In this document: positions 12,031 through 23,890 of the stretch, piece after piece
Layout of the letters: every line of letters begins with the position of its first letter
Numbering within the stretch: the stretch's first letter is position 1
NCBI GenBank assembly: GCA_015179025.1
Contig: WHUX01000047.1
Location: 283,263 to 347,262, forward strand
From: Terfezia claveryi
Lineage: Eukaryota; Ascomycota; Pezizomycetes; Pezizales; Pezizaceae
Direction: 5' to 3'
DNA: 64,000 nt
The notes under the pieces: generated by a model
Databases searched by the model: none
Told to the model about the DNA's origin: nothing
Seen by the model: only the letters and a program-made list of their open reading frames with translations
Translations under genes and position numbers: made by a program

Positions 12031-15000
12031 CTATAGCAATTCTTGGTATATAATATTTAATGTTGCTGAAGTATATGTAGAACGACTGGAATAGTTTCGT
12101 GAAATACTATCTTCATGGTATAAAATAACAGCAATATTTGATCATTCTCGAACGCGTGAAATACTAGTATATAACTGTCCATGAGTAAAAACTGGTTTAG
12201 ATAAATCTAAAACAATACGGTCAAGTGTTAAACCTTGACAACTATTAAATGTAGTTGCATATGCTAGTTTTAATGGAAACTGACGACGACTAACACTCCA
12301 TGAACAAAAGTGTAGTTGGAAATTGAAAGTAATTCGTGGTAGGGGAATAATTTCAGATTGGTTAAGTCCTTGAGAACTAATGAACTGATTTAATAGACAT
12401 ACTCCAATAGAATGCTGTTCACAATTAATAATAATTACTCTTGCGTTTTTTACTAGACCTTGTTGTACTGATAAATTTCGTGCTAAACGACAAATCATTG
12501 TAGGTTTTAAATGTAATGTATGTGGTGGTATTGTAGAATCACCAAGTAATGCTAAATATTCTATTGTCGCTGCTGCTGGTGGTGCTTCATGAAAATCTTC
12601 ATTTTCAATAATACTATCACTGCTGTAGTATGTATCTAAAATAAAACTATATTAGTATTAAAATGTATGTAGATTTTAGACTTCCTTACATTGTTCTTGC
12701 TGAATTTTTCCTACTATGTATTGATTAAATTCGTCTACAATACTATTAAAAGGACTAAGATAACTTCGTAATATTGCCTTTTCGGGAACTGCTAGAATAT
12801 CTTCGGGAAATAAAAAATTGGCTACTTCCTGATAGGTTGTAAAATGCTGAAGATGATCCATTGATACTTCATATGTTGAAGTTAATGGATTTCCTTCACC
12901 AATCGAATCGACCCATTGTGAATAGGCAAGATCATTTGCATCTTGAATAGGTTGTGTTAGATGGTAAATATGGAAATATTGCCAAAGATATGATGATTTG
13001 ATACTGCAGCTAAATATTGCTGATGGTCCCCCTTGACGAACAATAGGTGCAACTTGTCGGAAGTCTCCTAATCCAACAAAAGTTTTATTTCCAAAAGGTA
13101 AAGGACAATTCATTATGTATTGTAATAATTGATCGGTACATTCTATAGCAGTTTTGTTTGCCATAGGTAATTCTTCCCATACTAAAAGTTGTGCTTGTCG
13201 TAACAATTCGGCCTGGCTTGAACGAAAAGTAATTGTTGATGTTAATTTGGTATTATTCTAATAGATAATATTAGTTACTAATTTTTAGAACAATAATCTA
13301 AATTAATATATATTTACCTCAGTTACAGGAATTCCAAATAATGAATGTGCTGTTTAGCCACGATCATAGTGGATAACACTTAGAGCTGTACTTCCTGCTA
13401 TAATTACAATTGCACCTTTACTTCGTAATGTTGTAGTTATAGCATTAAGTAAGAAAGTTTTGCCTCGGCCAGCTGGTCTATCAATAAAAAATATTTTGTA
13501 TGCAAGATGTCGAGGTAATTTGGTATTATCAAGAATATCATCAAAAATCTTGGATTGTTCTATTGTTAGTTGAGGAAGATAATTTTTTGATTTTTCTAGC
13601 AATGTATTGTGCTCTATTTGTAATATTATTATTTCTCGATCAACTTCTGCTGGTAATTGAGTATGTGGAGCTAGTAAGCCGAATGATTGTAATGTCGTTC
13701 CTCGTAATGCTAAAATTGATCCAATATATTGAAGACCGAGATCGAAGTTAATAGGTTGTAATGGAGTTGGACGACAATCAGTACATAAATCATTACAAAA
13801 ACGTTTACATAATTCAATTGCAGGAAATGCAATATCAAATAATAAATGAGCAAATAAAAATTGTAATTGACTTGGCCGATAAAACAATTGTATTCCTTCT
13901 TCTAAAGCAAGTATAGCTTCATTATCATCCTTAAATAAGCCCATTGCTTTAGCAGCTTTTTGAAAAGTTTTATATTCAATATTGTTAATAGTACATAAAC
14001 CACGATATGATCGAGTACTTTTATGAAGCAAAAGAATACGTAAATAAAATAATTCACCTAATCGAGGAGGAATTGTTTTTAACCGGCATATACAATCATC
14101 AGATTGTCGTTTTTGAACTTTCATAAAGAGTATATTTTTTTTTTGGATATCTTCAGCTGTTGTATTTTCAAACCATGATAATACTGTATGTTATGTTTTA
14201 TGTGAAAGAGGATAAAAGATATAACTCGCAAAATATTTGGAATATAACATACAATCAAATTGTAGTGCTAAAGGACGGCAAAAATAGCGTAGTAATTGCG
14301 ATGCATCAGATTGTACTGTTTTCCAATGGTACATTTGTGAAAGGTTTTCTAAAGGAAGGTGTACTTGTAAAACTTTGACTATTGGTAATTGTTGGGTAAT
14401 ATGGTAGCCGAAAATCCGCCATACAGCCTCGCTTGATGATAAATAGCGACCATGAATATAATCTTTAAATTCATCATGATCAGCATTATCAATATTAGGA
14501 TCATACATATTGAAAGTTGTATGATCAGGTCCTTTGAATAAGTATTTATATAAATACATAAATACATTTACTGTAAAACATATATCCATATGTAAATGAC
14601 AATCCATAGCTCATGATAAGGTAGAAATATAAGGTACAATCCAAGAATCAGCTGTTCTTCGGCGGCGATATTGTACTCGACCATATTCATTGATTGTAGT
14701 GGTATGTTGTTGTATGTAGGGGAAACCGAAGGTACATTTTCCATGCCGGTTACAATGACTATAAGTAGTTGTTAAATGATTTGATAGATGTATGTTGAAC
14801 TTTTTGATAATTCCATAAAGTAGTGGATCGGTATATTGATCTGGTAATTCGGAACATACAATATCATCAATTTTTAGGAAAGGAAGTTCGGGATTTGTCT
14901 ATATTATATTAGAAAGTATTAAATAAATATAGATTAGTAATTCATACCTTAATAATAATATGACAATGAGGTAAACCTCTTTTTGAAACTCAATAACATG

Positions 15001-16235
15001 GACTAAATATAAGAGTATTCCAAAATATTTATGTAATAACTTTAATAATATTTCCAACCGTGCTTTAAATACCCAACAAACAACTTCAGGAATTTCGTAT
15101 GCTGTTTGATGTGGTAATAATTTTTCAGTAATCTCAGGCCAATTGGGATTGGTTGTCATAGTAAGAAAAAAGAAGGTTTGCCAAATTCTCGACATAATGC
15201 TAAAGCATCAGCAACTTGTTCGGATGCCCATGCCCGTGATCCTAAAAAAGAAGCAGGTAGCATTCTTTGAAATCCTGAAGGTGAATCACTAGTAGATAAT
15301 TGATGTTCTCGTCTATTACGTAGATAATTTAACCGTTCTTCTTCTACTCGTGAGTACATATCGACTAGATACTCACAAGTAAGTCGTCCCATAAGACGGA
15401 AACGAGGTTCAGTTAGTAGTCATATATGGTAATACATGATTTGGCTATAATTAGCCATATTTGGAGACCAACCACGGTCTCCAATAGGAAATAATAATGG
15501 ATACTGTAATGCTTCATAATGTTCTGATAAAATAGAAATAAATTGTGGCTGTAAACCTACATTATGAAAAATAACAATTTTTTGACCTACGATATGAGTA
15601 AGATTAACACTATAAATAAGAGCTGCTAAATCTTCTCCCTGTGATAGTAAACTTAATTCAATTGCAAAGGATGTATGTGGGTCTTGGATAGTTTGAAATG
15701 CAGACTTTAAAACATGCACATAAGGATTAACTAAATATAATGTAGATGATAATAAATCAATAATCCATTTAGGTATTAACTGATTAGTACCAACTTTTAA
15801 ACGTTCATCTTCATCGTAAAGAAACCAATGTAATGAATGGGTATTAGTATGTAAATCTAATAACCAGTGGTATATACGACCTGTAATAGCAACATTTGAT
15901 ATACCAGGAAAATGAACAAATTCACCTGTAGTACCAATTGCCGTAAAAGCATAAAGGGAATTAATTCGACGAGATAACCATGAAAAGTTAATATTAATAT
16001 TATGGCATAAATTTTCAATTGAAGTTGGTAATGGTAATAAAGGAGGTAAATGTGCTGATAATATACCTTGATTACAACACCAACCATTCCGTTCGTTATT
16101 TAAAAGTTGTGTATGGCAAAAATTGCAAGTATGGTTCCATGATGGTATAGAATATGAAGATGGCAATGTGTTAGGAAATCGTAACCACCATGTATTTTGG
16201 TTTGATGCCATTTTAGATAGATAAGTTTGAGGCAT
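12031..16235 (-). pseudogene. Helitron RepHel (HUH Rep plus Pif1-like helicase), degraded
   Basis: Reading right to left: an N-terminal Helitron-like domain (16235-15420, with HYEALQYPLLFP), the Rep region (GKPSFF..TMTTNPNWPEI, then an EFQK..LPHCH HUH motif near 14980), YLYKYLFKG and EAVWRIFGY, then a Pif1-type helicase. The helicase shows Walker A RPAGRGKTF at ~13455, a WEELPM Walker-B-like segment, GDFRQVAP, and ATTFNSCQGLTLD near the C-terminus. Three introns are clear: 14899-14947, 13258-13317 and 12636-12689. Lesions are in-frame TGA at 15420, one-base losses in a T-run near 15170 and an A-run near 14985, TGA at 14611, TAA at 14191, TAA at 13354, and TGA at 12142. The coding signal then continues to TAG at 12031. 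The enzyme would nick and roll-circle transpose the element; this copy cannot. Confidence 0.88.
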
Positions 16236-17225
16236 GGCAAGTTGGAGATTGAAGGTTAAGAGGATTGCTGATGAAGTAAAAAGGTAGCTAGAAATATATT
16301 AATTGTAAGTCGGAAACTGGAGTTTAAGATGATTGCCGATGAAGTTATCTTTGGTCGGAAACTGGAGTTTAAGATGATTGCCGATGATTGGAGATTGAAG
16401 GTTAAGAGGATTGCTGATGAAGTAAAAAGGTAGCTAGAAATATATTAATTGTAAGTCAGAAACTGGAGTTTAAGATGATTGCCGATGAAGTTACCTTTAG
16501 TCGGAAACTGGAGTTTAAGATGATTGCCGATGAAGTTACCTTTGGAGATTGAAGGTTAAGAGGATTGCTGATGAAGTAAAAAGGTAGCTAGAAATATATT
16601 AATTGTAAGTCGGAAACTGCAGTTTAAGATGATTGCCGATGAAGTTACCTTTGGTTGGAAACTGGAGTTTAAGATAATTGCCAATGAAGTTACCTTTGGA
16701 CCTTGAAAGTTAAGAGGATTGCTGATGAAGTAAAAAGGTAGCTAGAAATATATTAATTGTAAGTCGGAAACTGCAGTTTAAGATGATTGCCGATGAAGTT
16801 ACCTTTGGTTGGAAACTGGAGTTTAAGATGATTGCCGATGAAGTTACCTTTGGACCTTGAAAGTTAAGAGGATTGCTGATGAAGTAAAAAGGTAGCTAGA
16901 AATATATTAATTGTAAGTCGGAAACTGCAGTTTAAGATGATTGCCGATGAAGTTACCTTTGGTTGGAAACTGGAGTTTAAGATGATTGCCGATGAAGTTA
17001 CCTTTGAACCTTGAAAGTTAAGAGGATTGCTGATGAAGTAAAAAGGTAGCTAGAAATATATTAATTGTAAGTCGGAAATTGGAGTTTAAGAGGATTGCCG
17101 ATGAAGTTACCTTTGGAGATTGAAGGTTAAGAGGATTGCTGATGAAGTAAAAAGGTAGTTGGAAATATATTAATTGTAAGTCGGAAATTGGAGTTTAAGA
17201 GGATTGCCGATGAAGTAGAAAGATA
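16236..17225 (-). repeat. Tandem module array upstream of RepHel
   Basis: About seven copies of a ~110-160-bp module occur, beginning near 16245, 16389, 16540, 16697, 16856, 17005 and 17115. Each combines GATTGAAGGTTAAGAGGATT, a GGTAGCTAGAAATATATTAA block, and one or two TTTAAGATGATTGCCGATG sub-blocks. The first copy abuts the RepHel start codon. The same module precedes the gene starting at 18370, so it probably includes promoter or 5'-UTR sequence that has been amplified. It encodes no long frame. Confidence 0.85.
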
Positions 17226-17482
17226 ACTCCAATATTGTTACGATGAAGTAGAAGATATATAGAACTTTAGGAAGATAATAAAGTTATTTATGACTATAAT
17301 ATGACTACAATATGACTACAATATGACAATAATATGACTACAATATGATATCATAATTAAATCCAAACTTAGTTCCTTAGCTACTTAGTTGTACATTATT
17401 CAAAAGAGACGATGAAGTTATTTATAACCTTAATATGACACTGGAATTAAATTTATTTACACTTAAGAAAACCTACTCCCTT

Positions 17483-18370
17483 TTATTCCCCTACATCAGC
17501 TTGAAGACTACTACTTCTAGATTCCACTTCATCTGATTTACTCCCTTTTATTCCCCCTCCAGATTCTACTTCGTCTGATTTTCTCTCTTTCATTCCCCAA
17601 CTATCCCATCTTCGCTTCTCCAAATGAGTTAAAGTACTACTTTTTGGTACTTGAGCTTTCTCATCTGAGATATTTCCTTTAGTACTCAAAAATGTAATAT
17701 CATCAACTAATATTGCCAAACAACCTGAAACACTATGAACACCTAAAATTTGACCGAATATTGAAACCATCACATAACGACTTGGTAATGGTGTATTCTT
17801 AAACCGACCAGTATATGGATAAAAACAAATTACAGTATACTCTGTATTTGTATTTTTTTCCTCATATACAACAGTTTTTAATTCGAAATAATGTAAATTG
17901 TATGTTGAAGGATCGCCAATTGGTTCTGTCGCTTTTCCGGCAATTCCGATTATATGTAAAGTTGCCAGGTGGGGTGCAGGACATTGCTGTATATAATTTT
18001 CACTTTCGCAATCACCTGGAAATCTTTAAATTGAATTAGTATATATCTAAATTATTATAAAATAAATAACTTACTGATGCATTCAAAAACCCCGAACAAA
18101 TAAAATTGGTCCATGTCCTTTATCATGTACTGCTAAAGTACCTTCTAGAGATACTAAAGCATTTTCATCGGGAATTTCAGTACTTTCTGGAAAGTATATA
18201 TGGATATCCATTGGTAAACTTTGAGCAGAGACATAGGCTATATCACACTCTTCATTTACCCACAAGTTACTAACAATATGACGAAACAATTGTGAAGAGC
18301 GAGTTGATTCAACTTCACAAACGAAGATAGGTATATTTGTATGAAGTATTGCGGAATAAGTTTGAGGCAT
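17483..18370 (-). pseudogene. Helitron-associated OB-fold-like protein, 2 exons, one nonsense codon
   Basis: Exon 1 (18370 to ~18075) and exon 2 (~18023 to 17483) join in frame across a ~51-nt intron, giving ~278 codons. One TGA sits near 18083, just before the intron. The second half contains PAPHLATLHIIGIAGKA, then HYFELKTVVY, ICFYPYTGRF, and PLPSRYVMVSIFGQILG followed by LAILVDDITFLS. This is the strand-turn-strand spacing of an OB fold, as in RPA or other ssDNA-binding proteins. Residues ~68-95 may form another. The tail (last ~60 aa) has an SDEVES repeat and is charged. Plant and animal Helitrons can encode RPA-like proteins, so a single-strand-binding helper is plausible but inferred. 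It begins MPQTY, as RepHel does. Confidence 0.65.
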
Positions 18371-18600
18371 CGCAAGTTGAAGATTGAAGGTTAAGAGGAT
18401 TGCTGATGAAGTAAAAAGGTAGCTAGAGATATATTAATTGTAAGTCGGAAATTGGAGTTTAAGATGATTGCCGATAAAGTTACCTTTGGAGATTGAAGGT
18501 TAAGAGGATTGCTGATGAAGTAAAAAGGTAGGTAGAAATATATTAATTGTAAGTCGAAAATTGGAGTTTAAGAGGATTGCCGATGAAGTAGAAAGGTAAC
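18371..18600 (-). repeat. Second tract of the Helitron promoter module
   Basis: Two copies of the module seen at 16236-17225 lie directly upstream of the start codon at 18370. The sequence next to the ATG (ATGCCTCAAACTTA preceded by the CTTGC and ATCTYCAA-like bases) matches that at 16235. Confidence 0.8.
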
Positions 18601-18677
18601 TCCATAAAATAATCTATGACAACATAAATATATCATAAGTAAATGGTGGAAAGGAAGCGACTAAAATTATGTACTGT

Positions 18678-18897
18678 AAAGTAATTGAAGTGTAAGAATG
18701 TTGTCATATGTCATCATTCCATCAGATTCAGCAAATCGGATACATTCCTTGTGACGCAAGAAGTTTGTAGTTATTTTATAAGTATTAGACATACATATAT
18801 ATAAAATAACTACACATGCCTTGCGTCACAAGGGATGTATCCGATTCGCTGAATATGTAGAATAACGGCATATGACGACATACTTATAATCAATTAG
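18678..18897. mobile_element. Foldback MITE-like inverted repeat
   Basis: The arms (about 18678-18785 and 18795-18897) are near-reverse complements. The best-preserved core is ATTCAGCRAATCGGATACAT..CCTTGTGACGCAAG followed by TAGTTATTTTATA; outer parts (TGTCATATG..) match less well. The ~10-nt centre gives a ~220-bp hairpin with no coding capacity, as in MITEs. Confidence 0.7.
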
Positions 18898-19283
18898 TCT
18901 AGAGTAGATATGTATAGAAGACAAAAGATGAAATTAGTCGCGGACATTTAGTTATCATGTATGAAGTAAAACTTTGAACTCCACTAACCTCATGCTGAGT
19001 CAACGAACCGTAATGCCATCTGTCTCCTTCATATAGCAATCTTTTGACCTTCTGTCAGCCAAGTAGCTAATTCTAAAAGAATAGTCAACTAGCAACTAGT
19101 AAACGTACTTGGCTTTTTTAGACCCAGGTTCGAGTCTCCTTTGAAGAGCTTTTAGGCTTTTCTTTTTTTTTTGGTGGGGTGGTTGTTTTTTCCTCCTCTC
19201 CTCCAACAAGACTAAGTAGTGAAGAATGTCAAATGAATAGCTAGAGTGTTTGTATGCCAGATCTGGGCCTTAACATCAAATTT

Positions 19284-19604
19284 TTATAGGTAAGTCAAAC
19301 TTTCTGTATTAAACGGGATTATCCTCACCACGGGCTCATTCAAGCTTGTAGAGGTAACTCCGCAAAATTCGACTTCATACCCTTTCCCGCTTTCGCCCGG
19401 GAGGATTTTAGGTGTGCCAACCCGACCAAGGGAGGTTCCTACCAGGAGGGCAATGGAAGAGTACTCGTCTCCGTCGAGGGTTAGTACGGAGAAGGGTGAG
19501 GTTTGTAGCGAATTCAATTGGGGGTTAGGGTGGTAGGCGGCTCGTGGGAAAGGGATTTGCAGATGGAGCCCCCGTTTGTGCTCTTTTGCAAGGGGGAGAT
19601 TCAC
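19284..19604 (-). pseudogene. Possible C-terminal fragment of a HET-type protein
   Basis: A ~106-residue open frame has KRGLHLQIPFPR near its start and a FSVLTLDGDEYSSIALLV segment. This resembles the region after the HET domain in some ascomycete HET proteins, where RGLH-hydrophobic stretches are followed by a strand-rich part. There is no HET domain nearby and no good start; the annotated GTG is not a normal eukaryotic initiator. The assignment is tentative. It could equally be a spliced exon of an unrelated decayed gene. Confidence 0.25.
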
Positions 19605-19778
19605 ATTCGTATATGATTGCAGGTCCCCCTATTCAGAGTCAATTTAGCACGTTGAATTTATCACAAAGTAATGAGCATTGAGGTTAGGGTGTGTTACCCT
19701 GAGATCGATGATCCTGAGTTGGGTCCGACCAACGGCAACAAACCCCACGTTCACTGCACTCTACCACCTTATTCACTT

Positions 19779-19830
19779 GTATGGTATATCCTATAATATT
19801 AAGATGGGTATGCTAAGTCACATCGTCACT
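19779..19830 (+). repeat. Inverted copy of the protease-like gene's 5' end
   Basis: GTATGGTATATCCTATAATA and the following ATGGGTATGCT match, in opposite orientation, the leader and first codons of the gene starting at 21414. A ~12-base stretch present in the gene copy is missing here. The copy runs head-on into the truncated 3' end of that gene. Confidence 0.75.
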
Positions 19831-21414
19831 ACAACCCCACTATCCCCTTTTAGAGTAAATAAAGATATGTCACCCTCCCCTATGATGCACACCTCATAGC
19901 TTCCAAGCCTTCTTTCCTATAAAACTAGATCAGTCGAAATAATAATACCATTCGTAATGCCAGTACTTCTTCCAGTCTTTATAACTTTTGCTCCAAAATA
20001 TAACAAACCATCTTCTCTTACAGCTTCCCCTTTAGTACCATAGTCATGCTCCTTATAAAAGATGTTTCCTTTAACCCTGTACGAAGAATCTTAATGATGA
20101 AGGCAAATAATTAATATAGTCCTTCGTACTCACAAGTTTTTATTACATCGAAATATACAGAAGTCTAATCTTGTCAAACATTCTTCATTCAGACCAAAGA
20201 AGGGATACCTCACACAGACTAAAGCTTCATCGTGTCTCTTTAGGATTCCTGTCTTCATTAAGTCCATAGACTTATAGACCGTCCCAACCTCCATTCTATA
20301 CAAGACTCCAACTGTCTCGATACCTATATCTAGAGCTTTGAATTATAGCCCGAGTAGAGATGGTGAATAAATGTACTGTTCAAACAACCAACGTGCTTCT
20401 CTCTCTTTCGATGCCTTCTGGTGGACTTTCTCTGTCGACAGTGTTGTATACCTAAGGATACATTGAAATCTCGCGTTGATTTCCAAAGTAGAGGGCATAG
20501 TGACTACTATCACTTCCGGTATAGGATTCTCCAAACAATGAGCGGCAGTGATTCCGAAAGGCTGATCACTTCCTCCATTCTCCCTAAACAATCCTCCAAA
20601 TGAGCCCCCTTCCTGTAGAGAATCTGTGAGATAAAGAGTATTAGTAGTGCTCTCAGATATGACCTTGCTTTGGATTGACGTGCCTTTCTGTGTTACGGCT
20701 GAGATTATGCAGACCGGGCCGGTACCACCCGACGGTGGGTGGCCTGAAGTCAACCCCGCTTTCCCTATATATATGCCCACGTCTTGTATCTAGTTATTGC
20801 TCTCTAAGACTCGAGCGAAGTCCTGTATCGCTGGGTTACTTTACCGATGAATGAATCTATATTCTTCGCACCTTTATTGTACACCCAGTTAGGCCCGAGC
20901 AAGTGATTATGCCTTCGAGCACCCTATATATCGATATTCCGACAGATATCACCGTGATTACTAGCTCGCCCCTAACATTCTGGCCAATAGAGAACATCTT
21001 GAAGCAAAGCTTTTCCACTGGAACCACCGGACGGGACTGCCATCTATTGGAGAGCATTGGGGTTGTGGGTGTGAGGTGGGCTCCCCTTTCGATCTTATCA
21101 CATCGTAACCGGATCGGTATATTGTAGGGGGCAGGCTCAAAGGGTATGATATCTTTCAAGTCGGGGAATCCAAATAGGACTATCAAGGCATGGTTTGTTG
21201 TGCAAGATATAACACCATAAGAACCATTCTGATTTATAAGTTGCAAAGTCTTCAATATGTACTCTCGAAAAGCTAGCCTCCTCTCTGAAGGTAGATCCGT
21301 TCTGACAAAGGGCAGTGGTGTATTGTTCTGAGTCGGTTGGAGAATATTCATTGGAGAAGTGAATTGTTGGACGCTGACGATGTGTGACCCTCTGTATAAA
21401 CTCAGCATACCCAT
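19820..21414 (-). pseudogene. Trypsin-like serine protease-fold gene, truncated
   Basis: Exon 1 (21414-20872) is an N-terminal region of ~181 aa with no motif. Exon 2 (20789-20134) joins in phase 0 and carries GGSFGGLF and FGITAAHCL, the histidine motif of chymotrypsin-like proteases. Later it has LDFCIF, in the place of the catalytic Asp segment. Exon 3 (from 20076) has VIKTGRSTGITNG and LKGDSGVVV, the serine motif. Introns are 82 nt (20790-20871) and 57 nt (20077-20133). Breaks are TAA at 20343, TAG at 19917 and TGA at 19818, where homology stops at the inverted 5' copy. Fungi have many such intracellular or pseudo-protease genes of unknown role; the substrate cannot be inferred. Confidence 0.65.
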
Positions 21415-21439
21415 CTAAATATTATAGGATATACCATAC

Positions 21440-21474
21440 ATTAGGCCTGGGCACGAGACGAGACATCTCGAGAC
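21440..21474 (+). repeat. Terminal-inverted-repeat-like end, hAT-like (copy 2)
   Basis: Exact reverse complement of 9770-9804 over 35 bases, starting ATTAGGCCTGGGCACGAG. The orientation puts any attached element to the right. No partner end is visible in the following 2 kb. Confidence 0.5.
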
Positions 21475-23599
21475 TTTTTGTGAAAATTTTTCAGTGGCTG
21501 GGAAGATCTTTTCATGGATTGCATAGTCGACAATGAATATAATTAGTTTGCAAAGCTCGCGTAGTTTGCCAGTCGACCCAGGAAAACCTGAGCTATCAAT
21601 CAGTAATGAATCCTCACTACATGAGGAATAAAATTATCTCACATTTCTGTTGGTGTCCCAAAAGTATGTTCTTCTGCTAAGCTCTTGCGAAACCTTTCCT
21701 TGAAGGCCGCACGTAGTTCTCAATATCCTCTGCATTATCTCTTGCTTCAATACAGACAGACATGTGGTCAGGTACTTGGTTTTTCCCAGCGCCAGCTGAT
21801 ATAGATGGTGTATGGTGACCCCAAGTGTCTTGCCGCCGGAAGTCTTATGACTAAAGTCGCCTCTATCTGAGGAGACTATCCATTAGCACGACTTATATCT
21901 TCACTTAGACAGGCTGACTCACGAATCCCATACAGCTAGAATATAATATAGCTGGCGGTTTTTGAATTCTCTCAACCATAAACCCTTTTCTTTTGAATAA
22001 CCATGTCCCAGTATGGTCTACACGGCCCTCACACGTCCAGGATAGTTGGCAATGCTGCTCTCAATTTTCTGGCATTCCCGATTCATCTGGCTCCGTCGGC
22101 GAACCTTCATCGAAATATCCAGGTGGGATTAAACTTCCTTCCTCCGCCTTCTTAAGATCAGCTGCCCGCTCCTAGGCGTAACTGCGCCATTCTCTCTGCC
22201 CCACCCCGTATGCCTCCGCTTGCTGCCATCGTACCACCATACCATGCAGTTGACATAGTGTGGCAATCTTCAGCCAAATCAGTTTCAACAACGTTTGCTC
22301 CATTGTTGTTATCAAAAAATTCCACTGGTCTAGCATTCTGTTGAAATCAACTGTGGTACTGTCAGTATCCTTCATCGGACATTAAGATTCCTTGCTTACC
22401 ACCTGCTTTTTCATAGTTGAAAAATTCGCCATCTTTGAAGACACCCATCTCATACGTCTGAAGGGCATGCTAAAGTATAGCAAATATCAAGCACCCCTCT
22501 TTTGCTTTCTTTTCAAATTTTGCTTTCTTTTTAAATTTTTGTCAGTTAGATATATAGCTTGTTTGTAAATGGCCCAACGGCCAAATAACAGGACAACCTG
22601 CTCCATCCCAACAGTGGCTCCTGCTGATTCTTCTTGTTCTCAAACAGGCTGAGGGAGAATAAAGATTAGTACATAGATGATCACAGTAAAGGCGGTGTGT
22701 ATAGAGTGCTACGGACCAGTAATATAAACCCGGCCCCTCCAACTGTCCTTGATTTTGCAATCTATCCCACAGGGCCGCCAGCTGTCTCTTGCACATTGAT
22801 TTCCTTATCACCCCATTTTAATTTCGGTCGGTTTGCGATATTCGCCTCTTTCAAAATGTTCGTCAAAGTCTGTAACTTGCCTAGGACCAGGCGCTGTTTG
22901 AATTTATGCGGAAGCTTCTCGTAATCTTGAGCTCATAGGCCCTCATCACGCCCTATTCCTATCCCCACTGCCTCCGCTGCCCGCTCCGCCGGTGGATTTG
23001 AAGGGCTGCGAGCCTGCGACGAACTTTCCTCTGGAGGCTCCTCCCCCCTCCCTCTCCAGCCTGTCAGCCTAGGCAGTCGATGCATTTTCCGATGATTGAG
23101 ACCTTGGGATCAGGTATGGGCCTGCCTCAACTGAGAATCCCCTCTCGATGTGGCAAATGGGCTTGGCAGCCGCGGTCTTTGACCACCTCACCTCCACCAC
23201 TGCATAACACCGTCAGCTGTACCGCGCACCCCACCCCGAGCCTCAGTATCCGATGCGTGCGGCGATACGATAGCAGACGCTTGACGTCGGCCGCATCAAC
23301 CCCCAGAAACGCCGCCACCGAGCAGCCCCGATGTCTCTCTGCGGTGAAGAGCCATCTGCGGTGGTGGCTGCGATGTCTCATGCCAAGACCGCTACTGCTA
23401 AGATGTTCTAACGAACGTTGGCCTGTTTATTTATTCGTGCTCCAACTCGATATCAACCGCCAGCGTGATGGATGCCCCTCTATCGTCAACGCCCGCGTGC
23501 CCGCGCTCCTCTAGGCCCCCCGCTACCAGATCAACCCCAACCCAGACTACAACAAAACGTCCAGCATCTTCGGTAATCAAAGGACATCGCCTCTCGGAA
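21475..23599. other. No supported gene; likely decayed retroelement
   Basis: Only short frames are present on both strands, without motifs. Composition becomes GC-rich with many CpGs after ~22900, approaching the Ty3 integrase remnant at 23640. This stretch may therefore be the older, unrecognisable part of that element. Confidence 0.35.
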
Positions 23600-23639
23600 C
23601 GATGCTCACAGTTAGTAATGAGGTGTAGCTCCTCCACCG

Positions 23640-23890
23640 ACATGTCAAAACAACTTGCCAAGCTCGGTTTTAAAAGGCTTGGCAAACTTCGAATCTTCCA
23701 GAAGGTCTCCTCGCGTGCATATAAGCTCGACCTTCCGGCATCCATGGAAATCCATGTTGACGAAATCATTGATGCCCGTTTCAGAAGACGTACGCTTGAA
23801 TCTTGCTCGCTGGGTAGGCTACGACGAATTTACTTGGGAACTTGCTGACCCATCACCCCAGACAGGCCATCACCGCCGTGTCACGAGACC
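23640..23890 (+). pseudogene. Ty3/gypsy chromovirus integrase C-terminus and chromodomain remnant
   Basis: One frame gives LGKLRIFQKVSSRAYKLDLP followed by ASMEIHV. This is the integrase C-terminal pattern (GPF-like, x-AYxLxLPxSMxIH) that precedes a chromodomain in chromoviruses. A few bases on, in another frame, is ARWVGYDEFTWELA, matching the W-K-GYxxxTWE chromodomain core. The two lie in different frames, so at least one frameshift separates them. No reverse transcriptase or LTR was recognised around it. Confidence 0.65.

Larger units (their letters stand above)
10421..18600 (-). mobile_element. Decayed autonomous Helitron block with accessory genes
   Basis: The block contains a RepHel gene (12031-16235, minus), a convergent unknown gene (10421-12015, plus), a second minus-strand gene with an OB-fold-like region (17483-18370), and two tracts of one tandem-repeat module (16236-17225 and 18371-18600). 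Uniform AT-richness and the shared module argue for one element or a nested pair. I could not assign the 5' TC end or the 3' CTRR end with its hairpin, so the outer limits are approximate. Several lesions make it non-autonomous now. Confidence 0.65.

Noticed and set aside
16236..17225. Regular repeats resembling a CRISPR array
   Set aside because: There are no constant-length unique spacers between identical repeats; whole modules are repeated, and this is a eukaryotic genome. The same applies to 42319-42840, 50430-50780 and 52010-52967.
19055..19155. Plus-strand AGGTTCGAGTCTCC B-box-like sequence
   Set aside because: No cloverleaf could be drawn around it, and there is no second copy in the window to define a SINE.
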